A stretch of DNA of 64,000 bases. Origin: Blastomyces gilchristii SLH14081 (taxonomy: Eukaryota > Ascomycota > Eurotiomycetes > Onygenales > Ajellomycetaceae). Position numbers and translations under genes: made by a program. Positions 51,050 through 62,926 of the stretch are shown in pieces; position 1 is the first letter of the stretch, and the number at the start of each line of letters is the position of its first letter. The notes beneath the pieces were generated by a model. That model saw only the letters and a list, made by a program, of their open reading frames with translations, made no database searches and was not told the origin of the DNA. The DNA lies in NCBI RefSeq assembly GCF_000003855.2, contig NW_003101659.1, positions 688,942-752,941 on the forward strand, given 5' to 3'.

Positions 51050-51920
51050 GTATATAAAGAAAAGAAGAAATCATACTCTTATTAAAGCTAAAAAATAAGA
51101 AAATAAAAATAGAACTGTAAACACAACTTAGAGATCAATAAAGAAAAAATAAAGAAAACTTATATTCACATTCTCAATACTTATAACACTCAATCCTCTC
51201 ATAACTATCAATTTCTCTCTTCAAAGAAGCAGAGAGTATCATGTCTGTGATACAGATAATTATTGCATTTGATATGAAGATCACTAGAAATGTACAGACT
51301 TCAGAGAAGCTGAATATCAAAGTATATATAGTTATAGCAGAGTCTTGAGAGCTGACTATCTGTGTATATAATCAGATATCTCTTACAAAGCTGTATTCAC
51401 TTTCTCAGTTATGCTGAAGTATTCAGTCTGAAAACAATTGAGATACAGAGAGAGAGCTCATCTATTCAGATTAACTTCTATTATAAATTTATAATATTTG
51501 TATTATCTTGATTATCTGGATTTTGCAGGTATCTGAGAATTCATCTCTCATTGATAATAAGATTGCAGAAATGCGCTGCAGCATGAGAATCATTGATAGA
51601 GAATCTAGACATATTTATATATACCTGATCAGAGATTATATAAGCAGAGAGAGAGTGATTATAGATCTGCAGAGCTGTAGAAGACACTGACAATACTGAG
51701 AGCTTTATAAGAACTGTTAACTAGAGTTTGTAAGAAATTACTTATAAGAAGACTTATAATAAAGAGTGAGACTGCACTGCTTAAAGTTAGAAACTGATCT
51801 GAGAAAGGCATGAAATTGACTACTGATCTGAAGATCAGATGCAGTGACAGAGCTGAGAGAAGTAAAGATACTATTATAAGCAGTAATATTTCTGCTTTAT
51901 CAGTCAGTAAAAAGTAATCA
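51050..51920 (+). pseudogene. G2 extra coding region beyond chromodomain
   Basis: Collinear with the G1 region at 41400-42310. The 51508-51690 frame reads SSLIDNKIAEMRCSMRIIDR then IYIYLIRDYISRERVIIDL. No domain was recognised. Shared amino-acid similarity between the two copies supports a former coding function. Confidence 0.5.
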
Positions 51921-52785
51921 GAGAAGTTATAGAAACACTTATAAGAAGCTTAGCAGCAGTCAGACATTATTTATAAAGATATTAAAATTGAAAAAATTTT
52001 TATTCTTGAGAAGTTCTTGAATTAATACACAGATATTGTCAGAAACACTCTCTCTCTGTCATCTGAGTAAAAACACTTTGTGAATGAATGAGAATACTCA
52101 TAGTTTATAAGAATGAGAGCTGTTACAGAAAAAGAAAAAAGAAGATGAGATTTCACAGACAGATCTGAAATATTTATACTACTCTAGAGAGATTTATTTA
52201 CACTGTGAATAATTTCATGAAACAGTCAGATCACTCTAGTAAACAAAGAGTGATTATAAATTACAGATCTGAATCTTTCTATGTGACTATAAAGAGTGAT
52301 TACAGACTGTGAATATCTTGATTCTACAATTCTACAGAGTTAATAAAAGAATGAAAAATTCCTCACAATTCTACAGTATCAAAGAACAATAATTTATAAG
52401 AATGAGTGAAAGATTAACTTATAAATACTTCTCTTTGATGAGAATAATTTCACAGAGAGTGATTCATCTATGAGATAAATCTATATAATGATCACACAAG
52501 AATCTTGTGAAAATAATTGAGAGTTAACTGAAATTCTTCTGTATGAAAGATGTAAGATAAATCTGTGTAATAGTCAGAGAAGAATCTGTAGATTATAAAG
52601 AATCTTACAGAATAAGAAACTGAGTGACAGACTCTTTTCTCTTTATAATAATAAGAGATTTTTCCTCACTGAGATTTTTTATAGATATAAAGAATTTTTA
52701 GTGAGTATCACTGCAGTGCTGAGCTGATTCTATGAAGTCACTCAGTGAAAGGCTTCATGAATGAAGCCTTAGAGAGGAAGAAGTA

Positions 52786-53043
52786 TGTAAGAAATTCTAC
52801 TTCTCACAGATTCTTTATCTCTATTTCTATCTCTTATATAATCAATAGAGTTAGCAGCTCTTGACTACACACAACTATATAGACTGAAGTTTGTGAATAC
52901 TATTCATAACTCAGCTTGAATGCTATTATACACTTAATCTCTATATTTTATCTTTCTATCACAAATACTTCTAGTAGTTAACAGTACATATCATGTCAAG
53001 CTGCAAACACTCAAATAATCGCCTGTGAGCACTTATTCTTACA
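52786..53043 (+). repeat. G2 3' LTR
   Basis: 258 bp, preceded by a purine tract (AGAGAGGAAGAAGTA). The start is mutated (TTCTCACAGATTC where the 5' LTR has CTCGCGGATTC). Confidence 0.92.
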
Positions 53044-53048
53044 GTAAC

Positions 53049-53394
53049 TCTTATATATATTTCAGTAGAAGAAAAAACAAATTACTGACTTCTTTAATGA
53101 GAAGTCAGTATCTAGCTATTCTATATAGACAATGAGTGAATACTCTTCTCTCATTTCATGAGTGAGAATAGTCAGAGTGATATCTCAGCAGTGTCTCACT
53201 ATTAAGAAAGAGTAATTTGCTGATCTTGTATAGAAGTGAGATTCTTATATTTATCAATTAAATCTTTCTATAATATATCTGAATGATGTCATAGAGTGGT
53301 TAAAAACTGGTTTAAATGAGATGAAATCATCCGCATGAAAGCAATGAGCCGTGTGAAACCGCAATGAGGCCTTGGCGCGGCCGGGAGTATAACA
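53049..53394 (-). repeat. Element H right LTR, second part
   Basis: Continues the LTR interrupted at 45791. The last 70 bases are GC-rich (GGCCTTGGCGCGGCCGGGAG) and look unmutated, in sharp contrast with the equivalent end of the left LTR. Confidence 0.88.
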
Positions 53395-53399
53395 GTTAC

Positions 53400-54277
53400 T
53401 AAAAATCATTATCTGATAGAGTAACTTATCAGCTCAGTAGTAATTTTCTAATTATTTTTCTTTTATTATCTGTATTCTAATGACTTCAGATATCAGAAAA
53501 TTTCTTCAGAGTTATAATCAGTTTATAATAAATATTTCTGAATGAAGTTGCAGTGATTATAGCAGAGAGATAACTCTTCAGTAATCTATAATACAATCTG
53601 TTAATAATTATTCTATAGTTTATCTCAGTGTTTATATTGAGTTTTTCATAAATTTCATAAATTTCATAACCTGAAATCAGATATGAAGAATGAAGTGATC
53701 ATTTATTATAATTAAAAGAGAGTATTCTGTGTTAAATTGTAAATAATATAGACTTTGTAATTTACAGTGATTTCTTGAAGAGTTTATGAATCTTCAATAG
53801 AAGTAAAAGAAGTGAAAGAAGTGAATTCAGAAGATATAATAATAATTTAAAAAAGATGATAATTTATTTTCAATAACTGATCACTGATGTGTGTAAGAAG
53901 AATTAATATAAGAGAAAATAATCTTCTTTCTTAGCTTAGTTATAATTTTAATACTAACTCAGATTGAATATTATTAATATATAAAAGTAAATAAATAATC
54001 TTGATTAATCTCTGTCATATTTCTTGAAATATATTAATATTATAAAAGAGAGTGTTATCAAATTATATTATCAGATAATATTATTAAAAATATATTAATA
54101 TTATAAATATTAATATTGAAAAAATATTAATACTTATACATTATAGTAATATAATAGTTGAATATATATATATATATTATTTCTGATATTAATAATTGAT
54201 TATAACTTGTACAATAATTTTTGAAAACTTAAAATTAATTTCAATTATTAACTAATAGTTACAAACTTATAACTGAC
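53400..54277 (-). other. hAT copy 1, second fragment
   Basis: Collinear (inverted) with copy 2 at about 59740-60600. Noncoding or too decayed to assign; it may hold the transposase N-terminus. It begins right after the duplicated GTTAC of element H and ends at the SINE-like insertion. Confidence 0.75.
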
Positions 54278-55349
54278 TTGGCTCAGTGATGTAGTGATTA
54301 ACTATGCTATCATAAAGCCTCAATTAGCGGCCTTCCCCCCAGGGAATGAATGCTAAGAGAGGGCAGGTTCAAACCCTGCAAGAGTTATCTTAACCACAGC
54401 TTTCACTGTTAAGTTATAAAACAGTATCAGAGACTCTCAGATGCACTATAGTGAATTATTATCAAGCTTAAAATGTTTATTCTGAGAGTTCCTGAGCACT
54501 AATTCTCACTGATCTTAGAGTTAATAGTCTCTCAGATGCTTCAAGTTAGATCAGTACTAGAGTGATTGAGATCTAGAGTGTCTGCAGAATAGTGAATTAT
54601 TATCAAGCTTAACTGGCCAGGTCTCATCTCTCTCACTCTAGACACTCACTTCTGAGAAATGAGATTTAAAAACTATTCAATTAGAACACTCTGAGCCTAG
54701 CAAGAACCTAGATGAGACAAGATCTAGACACTCTTAATAGGTGATTAGTGTAAGCAAGACTGTGATGATCAATTGATAGACTGAAATACTGAGATTGACA
54801 GCTGAAAGATTAGAGACTTAACTAGAATTGAGTAGCTCTGATATTATTCTTAGTGAGAATCTCACTTATAAATAAGCTAGTTACAGGAGCTAGCTGAGCA
54901 GCAGCTCTTTAGAGGGAATGATAATTTCTGAAGCAGGCCTGAGAGAACAGAGGCAGCGGTCAGTTATATAGAATGTTAAAATATATATATAGCTTAAGAT
55001 GTAAACTGCAGAAATCTTGTTCTGTAGCTCTTTTTACTGTACTTATTTCTTTCTATTCTTTTCTATCTATCTATTTAATATATCTATCTTTAAGACTATG
55101 TTCTCTTTTTCTTTGTCATGATATTTTCAAATGATTTCAAAGTATCAGAAGATGTTGAAATACTGTAATTTATAAACAGTTTTTGTATTCTGAGCTGGAA
55201 TTTTCTGATTTTGTATATCTGAAATTGATAAATGTATAATAGTTGACTCTATAGATATAGGAAAAACTCTGAGAATTAAAGGTTCTCAGGTAGATATCAT
55301 AGTCTCTGACTGCATATATCTATAATTGAAGAATAATAATAATAATAAT
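54278..55349 (+). mobile_element. SINE-like retroposon with tRNA-like head
   Basis: A 1,072-bp insert with a 9-bp duplication ATAACTGAC (54269-54277 and 55350-55358). hAT copy 2 has the empty site, ATAACTAAC. The 5' end TTGGCTCAGTGATGTAGTG resembles a Pol III A box, and GGTTCAAACCC at 54366-54376 is a good B box. The 3' end is an (AAT)n tail. A 23-base direct repeat (ATAGTGAATTATTATCAAGC...) occurs in the body at 54448 and 54589. No open frame. It is longer than most SINEs, so a composite or LINE-derived body is possible. It retains a GC-rich patch (AGCGGCCTTCCCCCCAGGG). Confidence 0.65.
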
Positions 55350-55358
55350 ATAACTGAC

Positions 55359-57145
55359 TAATATAAAAAGAAAAAAACTTTTTCTACTCATTATCTTTCT
55401 TCTCTTTCTCATTCTTCTTATCATTTTTTATAATTTACTTCTTATTCTCATTCTTCTTCTTCTTCTTATCTGAGATAATAATCATCTTAAAATCTTTCTC
55501 TGCTGCCTTCTCAGAGAAGAGTTTCTGCTACTTTCTCTTAGTCAGGTCAATCTGCATCTCAAAATCCTGCATTTTCTGATCTACTATCTCAGGTTTCATC
55601 TCAGTAGTAAGTAGATTGACATGTTCAGAGAGCAGAACTGTCTTCTCAATATTCTGAATTATGAAGTGTATTCAAGATCTGAATAAGGCTTTAATTTCCT
55701 TCTTCTCTGTCAGCTTCTGCTAATCAATTAGAGAACAGAAGTGTTATCAAAAATTATTATCTTTTAATAAAAAACTTATCAGTTTTAACTTCTTTATCTC
55801 TCACTTTAATATCTTCTTAATCTTCTTCTGTTATTACTTATTTATAATAACACTCTTCTTCTCTCTCTCTCTTTTCATCTTAATTTCAAATTATTCTCAG
55901 AACTTCTTCTGATCTTATTACTACTGTATAAGACTCTTCACTGTCTTCTTTTTCAATCTCTTACAGACAGTATCATCTGTATTATTTCTATACTTAGTTC
56001 AGTCTAAATCTATCAGAAGTGTTACTTAAAATTGTTATTATTCTACTCTCTTACAGAGTCTCTTTAAGATATTATAATATATCTTACAATCTGTCTCTCT
56101 GTACTTGAACATCTTCTTCTTCTCTTTCTTCAATCTGTAATAATGCTCACGCGCCTTGATGATCTGCAGAACCGCAGAATATTTGAAGAGAAATAACATG
56201 ATTGATTTTAATAAGTATTAAGAGAGAGTGAAGATAGAAAAGACAGCTAGTAATAATATAATAATAATAGTGATAATGATGATAATAATAATAATGATAA
56301 TAATAATGATAATAATAATAATAATAATAATAATGAAAGAGAGAGTGCATCAGAATATATTATTAACTTATTAAATATAAAAAGAGATAAAGAAACTATT
56401 AATAGCTTTCAGAGATGTACAGAAACAGCTACAGTATTACATAGTAACATTATCTTCATTTAATATATACACTATTGATATTCTTTGTATACATTTATTA
56501 TATAATCTATATCAGAGATACATGCAGAAAACAGATCTTTATTACTAGAGAGAATGATTACAGTGATTCTCTGTTTTTATATTATAAAGATAAGTTATTC
56601 TTATTTCTTTCTTCTCTCTTTTCTCCTCTTCTTCAACTCATCACTAAGTTCAAGCTGGTATGAAAACTATTAAAATACTCTTAGAAACTCTTAAATTAAA
56701 GAGTATAAACTAATCAAATTTTAAATGCAGATGAACTAAATTATATTTAATAATACTAATTATTCATCTTCTCTCTAATAAAATGATAGTTATATCTTCT
56801 CTCTTCTCTCTCAAATGAAACATGATCTGTGAAAAGTGAGTATTATATCAGATTATAATGATTAACATGATCTCAGCATGTAGAGCTGTATACACACAGT
56901 ATATACTGAACTAAGAGACTGTGTGAGTTGTAAATTAACAGCAGCATTTCAGAAAGAGCTGTGCAGTATAAGAAAGCTGCAACTCTCAGTTATATATATA
57001 GAAAGTGAATCACTGCAGTAAGTATATATGTATTACATGAAAGTAATACTTTTTAATAACACTTAGTTTCTAATATTATAAAAATAGAGTCTTTCTGTGA
57101 GATCTGTTTTTATCAGAAATCAGAGAATCTTATATTTCTTAAGAT
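55359..57145 (-). other. hAT copy 1, third fragment, with accessory gene remnant
   Basis: Inverted equivalent of copy 2 at about 57946-59745. It carries the decayed counterpart of the accessory coding region (about 55380-56160, minus), an (AAT/GAT)n array (56248-56335) and a 62-codon open frame on plus (56475-56663) that stays open in copy 2 as well. It ends at CTTAAGAT, the duplication made by copy 2. Confidence 0.7.
56248..56335. repeat. AAT/GAT trinucleotide array inside hAT copy 1
   Basis: Imperfect ATA/ATG units. The matching place in copy 2 (about 58740-58858) is an ATC/ATT array of different length, so the array is part of the element and has changed length. Confidence 0.8.
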
Positions 57146-58739
57146 TAGACTGACCGTGTGACCATGTCTGAGACCAGGATCAAACTTTACAGTTGTCACA
57201 TTGCCTAAAAGCATTACTTCTGATCATGGTTTATGTTCATCACATTGATCTCAAATCATGTTATTTCAAATATTAAAGATCTCAGATTCACTTTTCAAAT
57301 AAAAATCTAGTCTCAGATAAAGAATATGTTTGAATTCTTAGTCACATTTTCATTCTGATCTTATTATTGAGAATGGTATCAAATGAAATCATGAAATCAT
57401 TTCTCACTTACATAATATCATAACATAGTGCTCATTTGTTGAAAATTCAACAGAGAGTATTATCAAATATTATTACTTTTCTGAACACAGATTATAATTT
57501 ATATAATTTTAATTACTAGAGACCTAGGCACCCCTAACCCTACATAATAGTAATTGTCGGTCATGCGTTTCCTGAGACCTGAACAAAATGAAGAAGAAAA
57601 CATAAAGACATGAATACATAATATCGAACATAAAATCAAGATTCCAGAGCTGCAGCACTTTCAAAATACTCACTTATCAGAGTCTTCACAATATTAATCA
57701 TCAACTGTGTATCTCTCACAGTGAGAATAACACAGCTGTGATGAGTTATTGTCTTAATATTATCTAACAAATAATCAGTATATATCTGTATAAATGTGAA
57801 TAATTAGAAAACATACACTTAAAAAGTGTGGTCAGAGTGAACTCTGCTGTCACTTGAATAACATCAAGAACAGAATGCTGAAATCAATGATTTTCTTCAT
57901 TAATTTCACAGACAAGATGTATGAAGATGATCTTGAGAAATATAAGATTCTCTGACTTCTGATAAAAACAGATCTCATGAAGAGACTCTATTTTCATAAT
58001 ATCAGAGACTGAGTGTTATTAAAAAGCATTACTTTCATGCAATGTATATGTACTTACTGCAGTGATTCACCCTCTGCATACATGGCTGAGAGTTGTGGCT
58101 TTCTCACATCACACAGCTCTCTCTGGGATGCTGCTGTCAGTTTGCAACTCATGCAGTCTCCCAGTTCAGCACACACTGCATGTATGCAGTCCTGCATACT
58201 GGGGCTGTATTAGTCATTATAACCTGATGTGATACTCACTTTTCACAAGCCATGTTTCATTTGAGAGAGAGGGAAGAAGATGCAACTGTTGTTTTATTGA
58301 GAGAGAAATGAATAATTAGTATTATTGAATGTAATTTGATTCATCTGTATTTAAAATTTGATTAGTCTATACTCTTCAATTTGAGGGTTTCTATGAGTGT
58401 TTTAATAGTTTTCATATCAGCTTGAACTTAGTGATGAGTTGAAGAAGAAGAGAAAAGAGAGAAGAAAGAAATGAGAATAACTTATCTTTATAATATGAAA
58501 ACAGAGAATTGCTGTAATCATTCTCTCTAGTAACAAAGATCTGTTTTCTGCATGTATTTCTGATATAGATTATATGATAAATGCATACAAAGAATATCAA
58601 TAGTGCATGCATTGAATAAAGATAATATTGCTATATAACACTGTAGTCATTTCTGTACATCTCTGAAAGCTGTTAATAGTTTCTTTGTCTCTTTATATTT
58701 GATAAGTCAATAATATATTCTGATGCACTTCTCATTTCA

Positions 58740-58858
58740 TTATCATCATCATTACTATTATCATCATCATCATCATTATTACTATCATTATCATCATCAT
58801 CATCATTATTATTATCATTATCATTATCATCATTATTATCATTATCATTATTATTATA
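58740..58858. repeat. ATC/ATT trinucleotide array inside hAT copy 2
   Basis: Counterpart of the array at 56248-56335, longer and with more ATC units. Confidence 0.8.
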
Positions 58859-58939
58859 TCATTGCCTGCTTTCACTCTCTCTTTAACACTCATTAAAATC
58901 AATTATGTCATTTCTCTTCAAATATTCTGTAGTTCTGCA

Positions 58940-59720
58940 GATCACCAAGGTGCGTGAGCACTGTCATAGATTGAAGAGAGAGAAGAAGAAGATATTCAAG
59001 TGTGAGAAGACAGATTACAAGACATGTTATAATGCCTTGAAGAGACTCTGTAAGAAAGTAGAATAATAATGATTTTAAGTAACACTTCTGATAGATTTAG
59101 ACTGAACTAAGTATAGAAATAATGTGAATGACACTGTCTGTGAGAGATTGAAAAAGAAGACAGTGAAGAGTCTCATACAGCAGCAGTGAGATCAGAAGAA
59201 GTCTCAAGAATAATTTGAGACTAAGATGAAGAGAGAGAGAGAGAAGAAGAGTATTACTGCAAATAAGCAGTAGCAGAAGAAGATTGAGAAGGTATTAGAG
59301 TAGAAGACAAAGAAGTCAAAACTGATAAGTTTTTTATTAAGAGATAATAATTTTTGATAACACTTCTGTTCTCTAATTGATTAGCAGAAGCTGGCAGAGA
59401 AGAGAATTAAGACCTTGTTCAGATCTCAAATGTGCTCCATGATTCAGAATATTGAGAAGATAGCTCTGCTCTCTGAATATGTCAATCTGCTTACTGCTGA
59501 GGTGGAACCCGAGGCAGCAGACCAGGAAATGTGGGATTTTGAGGCACAGATTGACCTGGCTGAGAGGAAGCAGTGAGAACCCTTCTCTGAGAAGGCAGCA
59601 GAGAGAGATTTTGAGATGATTATCATCTCAGATGAGAAGAAGAAGAAGGAGAATGAGAATGAGAAGTGAATTATAAAGAATGATGAGAAGAATGAGAAAG
59701 AGAAGAAAGATAATGAGTAG
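58940..59720 (+). pseudogene. Accessory coding region of the hAT element (function unknown)
   Basis: The plus-strand frame reads QITKVREHCHRLKREKKKIF and then CEKTDYKTCYNALKRLCKKVE (about 58938-59065). After a stop-containing gap come basic Lys/Gln-rich stretches, then IALLSEYVNLLTAEVEPEAA continuing DQEMWDFEAQIDLAERKQ (59440-59575) and an acidic-basic end. A short intron-like piece with ATAATAATG may separate the parts. No known domain was recognised. It is decayed in copy 1 at about 55380-56160. It could be a second gene carried by this hAT family, or the N-terminal exons of the transposase. Confidence 0.45.
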
Positions 59721-60699
59721 AAAAAGTTTTTTCTTTTTATATTAGTTAGTTATAAGTTTGTAACTATTAGTTAATAATTGAAATTAATTTTGAGTTTTCA
59801 AAAATTATTGTACAAGTTGTAATCAATTATCAATGTCAGAAATAATATATATATATATATTCAACTATCATGTCACTATAATGTATAAGTATCAACATTT
59901 TTTCAACATTGATATTTATAATATTAATATATTTTTAATAATATTATCTGATAATACAATTTAATAATACTCTCTTTCATAATATTAATATATTTCAAGA
60001 AATATGACAGAGATTAATCAAGATTGTTTATTTACTTTTATACATTGATGATATTCAATCTGAGTTAGTACTAAAATTATAACTAAGCTAAGAAAGAAGA
60101 TTATTTTCTCTTATATTAATTCTTCTTACACACATCAGTGATCAGTTATTGAAAATAAATTATTATCTTTCTTAAATTATTATCATATCTTCTGAATTCA
60201 CTTCTTTCACTTCTTTTACTTCTATTGAAGATTTATAAACTCTTCAAGAAATCACTGTGAATCACAAAGTCTATGTTGTTTGCAATTCAACACAGAATAC
60301 TCTCTTTCAATTATAATAAATAATCACTTCATTCTTCACATCTGATTTCAGGTTACAAAATTTATGAAAAACTCACACAAACACTGAGATGAACTATGAA
60401 ATAATTATTAATAGATTGTATTATAGATTACTGAAGAGTTATCTCTCTACTATAATTACTATAACTTTATTCAGAAACATTTATTATAAACTGATTATAA
60501 CTCTGAAGAAATTTCTCAACATTTGAAGTCATCAGAATGCAGATAATAAAAGAAAAATAATTAGAAAATTACTACTGAGCTGATAAGTTACTCTATTAAA
60601 TAATGATTTTTAGTAATACTAACTTTCTAATTTGAAGAAAATCATGTGAAAATGATTATATATTAGTACTCTGATTTCATAACTCTCATCTGATAACTT

Positions 60700-62560
60700 T
60701 CATGAATAATTACTTTATATATATATATCTCTGAATCTTTCTCTTTAATTAATTGAAAACTCTGAATTCTGAACACTTCTTCAAATACTTAATTCAAATC
60801 TTCATATTTCACATCAATTGTGTCTTCAGTTCAACCTTGAGACATACTACAAAGTCAATATATAATATCTAGAATCAGAGTTGAAGAATCCTTGAAAAGT
60901 ATCTCTCACAGTTAATACATGAACTAGTATAAACAATCTTACATTTATAAGAATTATATGTTATTATATTGATAAGAACTGAACTTATTAAGAGATATTA
61001 ATTGAATTTGAATCATTGATCAGTAGTCATACTGAGAATTATATAGTAGAGATATTAATAACTGTGATTAAAAATAACTATTAAGATATTAGTCTCAGTC
61101 TTCTTACAATTATAACTGATAATACTGTAAATAACTACACTATGATGAAAAGCTTGAAGCAAAAATTGACTTTGCATTTCTGAAATAATAAATAAGGTCA
61201 TATTCTCTATATTACTCATATAATTCAACTTATAATATAAACACTGACAAAGAATCTTAATATCAAGATAAAGAATAATAAGATGACTGATTCTTGAGAT
61301 AAGAGTGAGATAAAAGTGATTACTTAAGTAACTTTTACATTTACTTTATAAAAGATAATATTTTTTGATAAGACTTTTTAATAATATTTTTTAATAACAC
61401 TTTTTAATAATACTACTGTTAATTTTGAATAGATTGATTAATAATTTAAATATCATAGATTTGAAACATTACTAATGCAATTTGTATCTTTTCTAAACAA
61501 TAACAATGATTTCATGATATTCAATAAATAAACAAATCAGTCACATCACTGAATATGATACAGAATGTTAGAATATGATGAAGTTCAATATATAAGATGA
61601 CTGTTCAAACTCTTTGATTGCATCAGATGATTGATCATTGAGTGCAACACTCTGATTAAGAAAAGATTCAGACATTGAAACTTTCTGATATGAAGTGAAC
61701 TCAGTTGAAATATGTAATTAATTTACTGTTTCAGTTTTATAAGATAATAAAGACAGTCTCAATCACTTATACACCAATGCTGCAGTCAGTCTGGTGAATG
61801 TATAACAGTTTATTTACTTATCTTGAGAAGCAGTTGAATCACTTAAAAAGAAATTCAGTTTGAGACAATGCTATAGTGCAGGCTATTATTACTGTAAGGA
61901 ATAAACTGGTATATTATTACAGTAAAACTGAACAATCTTTTATAGAGTACTATGCTGTAGCAGCTCTACTAGATCTCTTCTGTCAAGTTAATATCTACAC
62001 TTCTCAAGATTGAACAGAGGAGAAATGAGACTTGTATGTCAAATTAGCCTGAGACTACTACAATGTCAACTATCAGAGATTTGAATGAGCAGATGTTCAA
62101 GATATGAAGACAGTGAAATACAATTTCCTAGTAAGTAATGATCTTTGATAATGCTTCATATTTCATAGAACTATAATACTAACTTTGAAACAGAACTTGC
62201 ATACATTGATTACAACTGAAAATCAGGCAAAACTACATGCTTATAAAACTGAATTTGACTGCTATCTTCAAGATGATCTGATGAATTTACACATCAAATC
62301 AATTCTAGAGTTATGAAAAATTGTTAAGAGTATATATTCAACTGTTGCACTGATGATATGTGATATTCTGACAATTTCATTAACAGAGGTGAGAATGAAG
62401 TGAAAGTTCAACTCAAGTTGAGATATTTATCACTATCACTGAGAACAATTATAAGGAGAAACAATCAAGAAACTCATGATTATAAAACATGGAATTATCA
62501 GACAGTTTAATACCTCTGATCACAGTATATCAGAGAAGTGTAGTTTTCATGAGAAAGTAA
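60700..62560 (+). pseudogene. hAT transposase remnant (copy 2)
   Basis: The clearest transposase in the window. ITDNTVNNYTMMKSLKQKL is at about 61112-61170. The region 61880-62010 reads VRNKLVYYYSKTEQSFIEYY then AVAALLDLFCQVNIYTSQD, the hAT pre-dimerisation segment. The dimerisation (hATC) domain at about 62340-62490 reads TVALMICDILTISLT, KFNSS and GETIKKLMIIKHGI. Several in-frame stops, all explicable by C-to-T or G-to-A changes. The start and the DNA-binding domain were not identified. Confidence 0.8.
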
Positions 62561-62926
62561 AGAATAAACTTGTACAAGAATGTATTTAGTTGTTTCATAA
62601 GCATTATCAATAATCATTATCAAATTCTGATTATATAAGCAATCACTGAATGAACTGAATGAGACTGATTTTGATCTTCAGTCTCAGTTTCATTCTGATT
62701 TTGAAAGAATAATCATCTTTCACAGTTTATTCTGAGAAATTACTCTCATTTCACTGTTCTTGAATTAAATCTGGTCATTTTTCACACCATTTCTCTCAGA
62801 AATGATTCATTTTCAGATTTTTTTAAGGCTTGGTTCTGGTGAGACTCACACTAAGAAATGTATGAGATCAGATCAAATGAGATTAAATGTGAAATTCATA
62901 GTTCTGCTGACCAGTCTACTTAAGAT

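Larger units (their letters stand above)
45792..53043 (+). mobile_element. Chromovirus-type Gypsy retrotransposon G2
   Basis: 7,252 bp, the same family, strand and LTR length as G1. Perfect duplication GTAAC (45787-45791 and 53044-53048). LTRs at 45792-46049 and 52786-53043. It is inserted in the right LTR of element H. A 240-base sequencing gap lies inside. It is transition-mutated with many stops, at different sites from G1. Confidence 0.92.
31077..53394 (-). mobile_element. Ty3/Gypsy LTR retrotransposon H, interrupted by G1 and G2
   Basis: Bounded by TG...CA termini and a 5-bp duplication GTTAC (31072-31076 and 53395-53399). The empty site in hAT copy 2 reads ATTAC. Coding direction is minus. 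Without G1, G2 and their duplications it measures 7,806 bp. LTRs: 31077-31609 (533 bp), and 45605-45791 plus 53049-53394 (187+346=533 bp), identical in length. Gag with a zinc knuckle, reverse transcriptase and integrase remnants are present in Gypsy order. Coding is destroyed by transitions. Confidence 0.9.
57146..62918 (+). mobile_element. hAT DNA transposon copy 2, uninterrupted, nested in copy 1
   Basis: 5,773 bp, inverted relative to copy 1. Ends TAGACTGACCGTGTG (57146) and CAGTCTA (62918), with a perfect 8-bp duplication CTTAAGAT (57138-57145 and 62919-62926). Its own sequence at the equivalent site reads CTCAAGAT, the unoccupied target. Transposase is on the plus strand toward the right end, with an accessory coding region to its left. 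Stops indicate it is inactive, but it keeps several little-mutated islands (57530-57600, 58040-58200, 59490-59600). Confidence 0.92.

Noticed and set aside
57525..57545. Interstitial telomere repeat (CCCTAACCCTA)
   Set aside because: Fewer than two full units; not an array.
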